Positions 63,540 through 64,000 of a stretch of DNA of 64,000 nucleotides are shown piece after piece. Location: the NCBI RefSeq assembly GCF_006538165.1, contig NZ_BDLU01000032.1, positions 62,001 to 126,000 on the forward strand. Reading direction: 5' to 3'. How positions within the stretch are numbered: the first letter of the stretch is position 1; every line of letters starts with the position of its first letter. The notes under the pieces are model-generated. The model was not told the DNA's origin and made no database searches. It saw nothing but the letters and a program-made list of their open reading frames with translations. Made by a program: the position numbers and the translations under genes. This DNA is from Komagataeibacter diospyri. Its GTDB lineage: Bacteria > Pseudomonadota > Alphaproteobacteria > Acetobacterales > Acetobacteraceae.

Positions 63540-64000
63540 TTACCCCTGCCCCTGCGGCTTTTGCGCCGCGTCTTCCACCAGCACCTTGCGCCCACCGGCG
63601 GGGGCGGAGTTCAGGCGGTCTATGGTGGGACCGGGCGTGGGCCGTTCGCCACGCTTCAGCGCCTCGATCAGTTCAATGGTGCGCGGACCGTCCAGATCTT
63701 CGTAGTAATCATCATCGACCTGCAGGATCGGGGCATTGGCGCAGGCACCAAGGCATTCGACCTCCGTCAGGGTGAACAGGCCGTCGCTACTGGTCTCACC
63801 AAACGCCCTGATGCCCGTCGCCGCCTTGCATGCCGCCGTCACGTCATCCGAACCACGCAGCCAGCACGATGTGGTGGTGCACACCTGCAGGTGGTACCGG
63901 CCAATCGGTTTGGTGTTAAACATGAGGTAGAAGGTTGCGACCTCGTAAACCCGGATCGGAGCCATTTCCAGACGTTCGGCCACCACATCCATGGCCACGC
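63540..64000 (-). CDS. nuoE: NADH-quinone oxidoreductase subunit E (partial, runs off window)
   Basis: The last ~152 residues are in the window; the 5' end lies beyond 64000. The 2Fe-2S thioredoxin-like domain is complete: [31 protein letters not shown] and [19 protein letters not shown], with the four cysteines binding cluster N1a. A proline- and alanine-rich tail follows. nuoD, C, B and A would be expected further upstream. Confidence 0.93.
   Translation of the reverse strand, partial: VAMDVVAERLEMAPIRVYEVATFYLMFNTKPIGRYHLQVCTTTSCWLRGSDDVTAACKAATGIRAFGETSSDGLFTLTEVECLGACANAPILQVDDDYYEDLDGPRTIELIEALKRGERPTPGPTIDRLNSAPAGGRKVLVEDAAQKPQGQG

Overview
The window looks like chromosomal DNA of an acetic acid bacterium (Acetobacteraceae), most likely Komagataeibacter or Gluconacetobacter. 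The evidence is a fused BcsA-BcsB cellulose synthase of about 1,550 residues, GC-rich coding sequence, an alphaproteobacterial nuo-birA-rnj-proS-lolCD-dnaE gene order, and a metX-metW pair. The species call is inference.

Layout. 1-13.4 kb is accessory envelope DNA: the end of a glycosyltransferase, a methyltransferase, an IS5-type remnant, a lipoprotein, an SDR dehydrogenase, a succinate-semialdehyde dehydrogenase, a GT4 glycosyltransferase, a copper-uptake set (TonB, DUF2946 protein, OprC/NosA-like receptor), then a polysaccharide flippase and an O-antigen-ligase-like protein. 13.4-17.1 kb holds a small exported peptide and a 971-residue autotransporter. 17.7-34.0 kb is an integrated element bounded by 33-bp imperfect direct repeats next to tRNA-Ser(UGA). 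It has an integrase, two large ejection-type virion proteins, a lysis/membrane gene cluster, a Rha-type antirepressor, an Arc-like protein and a C1-type repressor, but no terminase, portal or capsid gene that I can see. It also carries three recognisable toxin-antitoxin pairs (HicAB, HigBA, BrnTA) and a Panacea-domain gene paired with a membrane protein. Just beyond the tRNA is a dead P4-type integrase.

34.6-64 kb is core chromosome, nearly all on the minus strand: bcsAB, rhlE, a metX-metW-nitroreductase operon, dnaE, lolD, lolC, proS, rnj, birA and nuoN-L-K-J-I-H-G-F-E. nuoM is absent between nuoL and nuoN, where only a few bases separate two intact genes. This is the most surprising core-genome observation.

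Other structure: an intergenic repeat family with two internal palindromes occurs at least five times, usually just past gene 3' ends. A small exported peptide and its 103-bp upstream region occur twice, 14 kb apart and aligned without gaps. The TonB proline-glutamine linker is encoded by a pure hexanucleotide tandem repeat. All calls are by eye; no database search was run.
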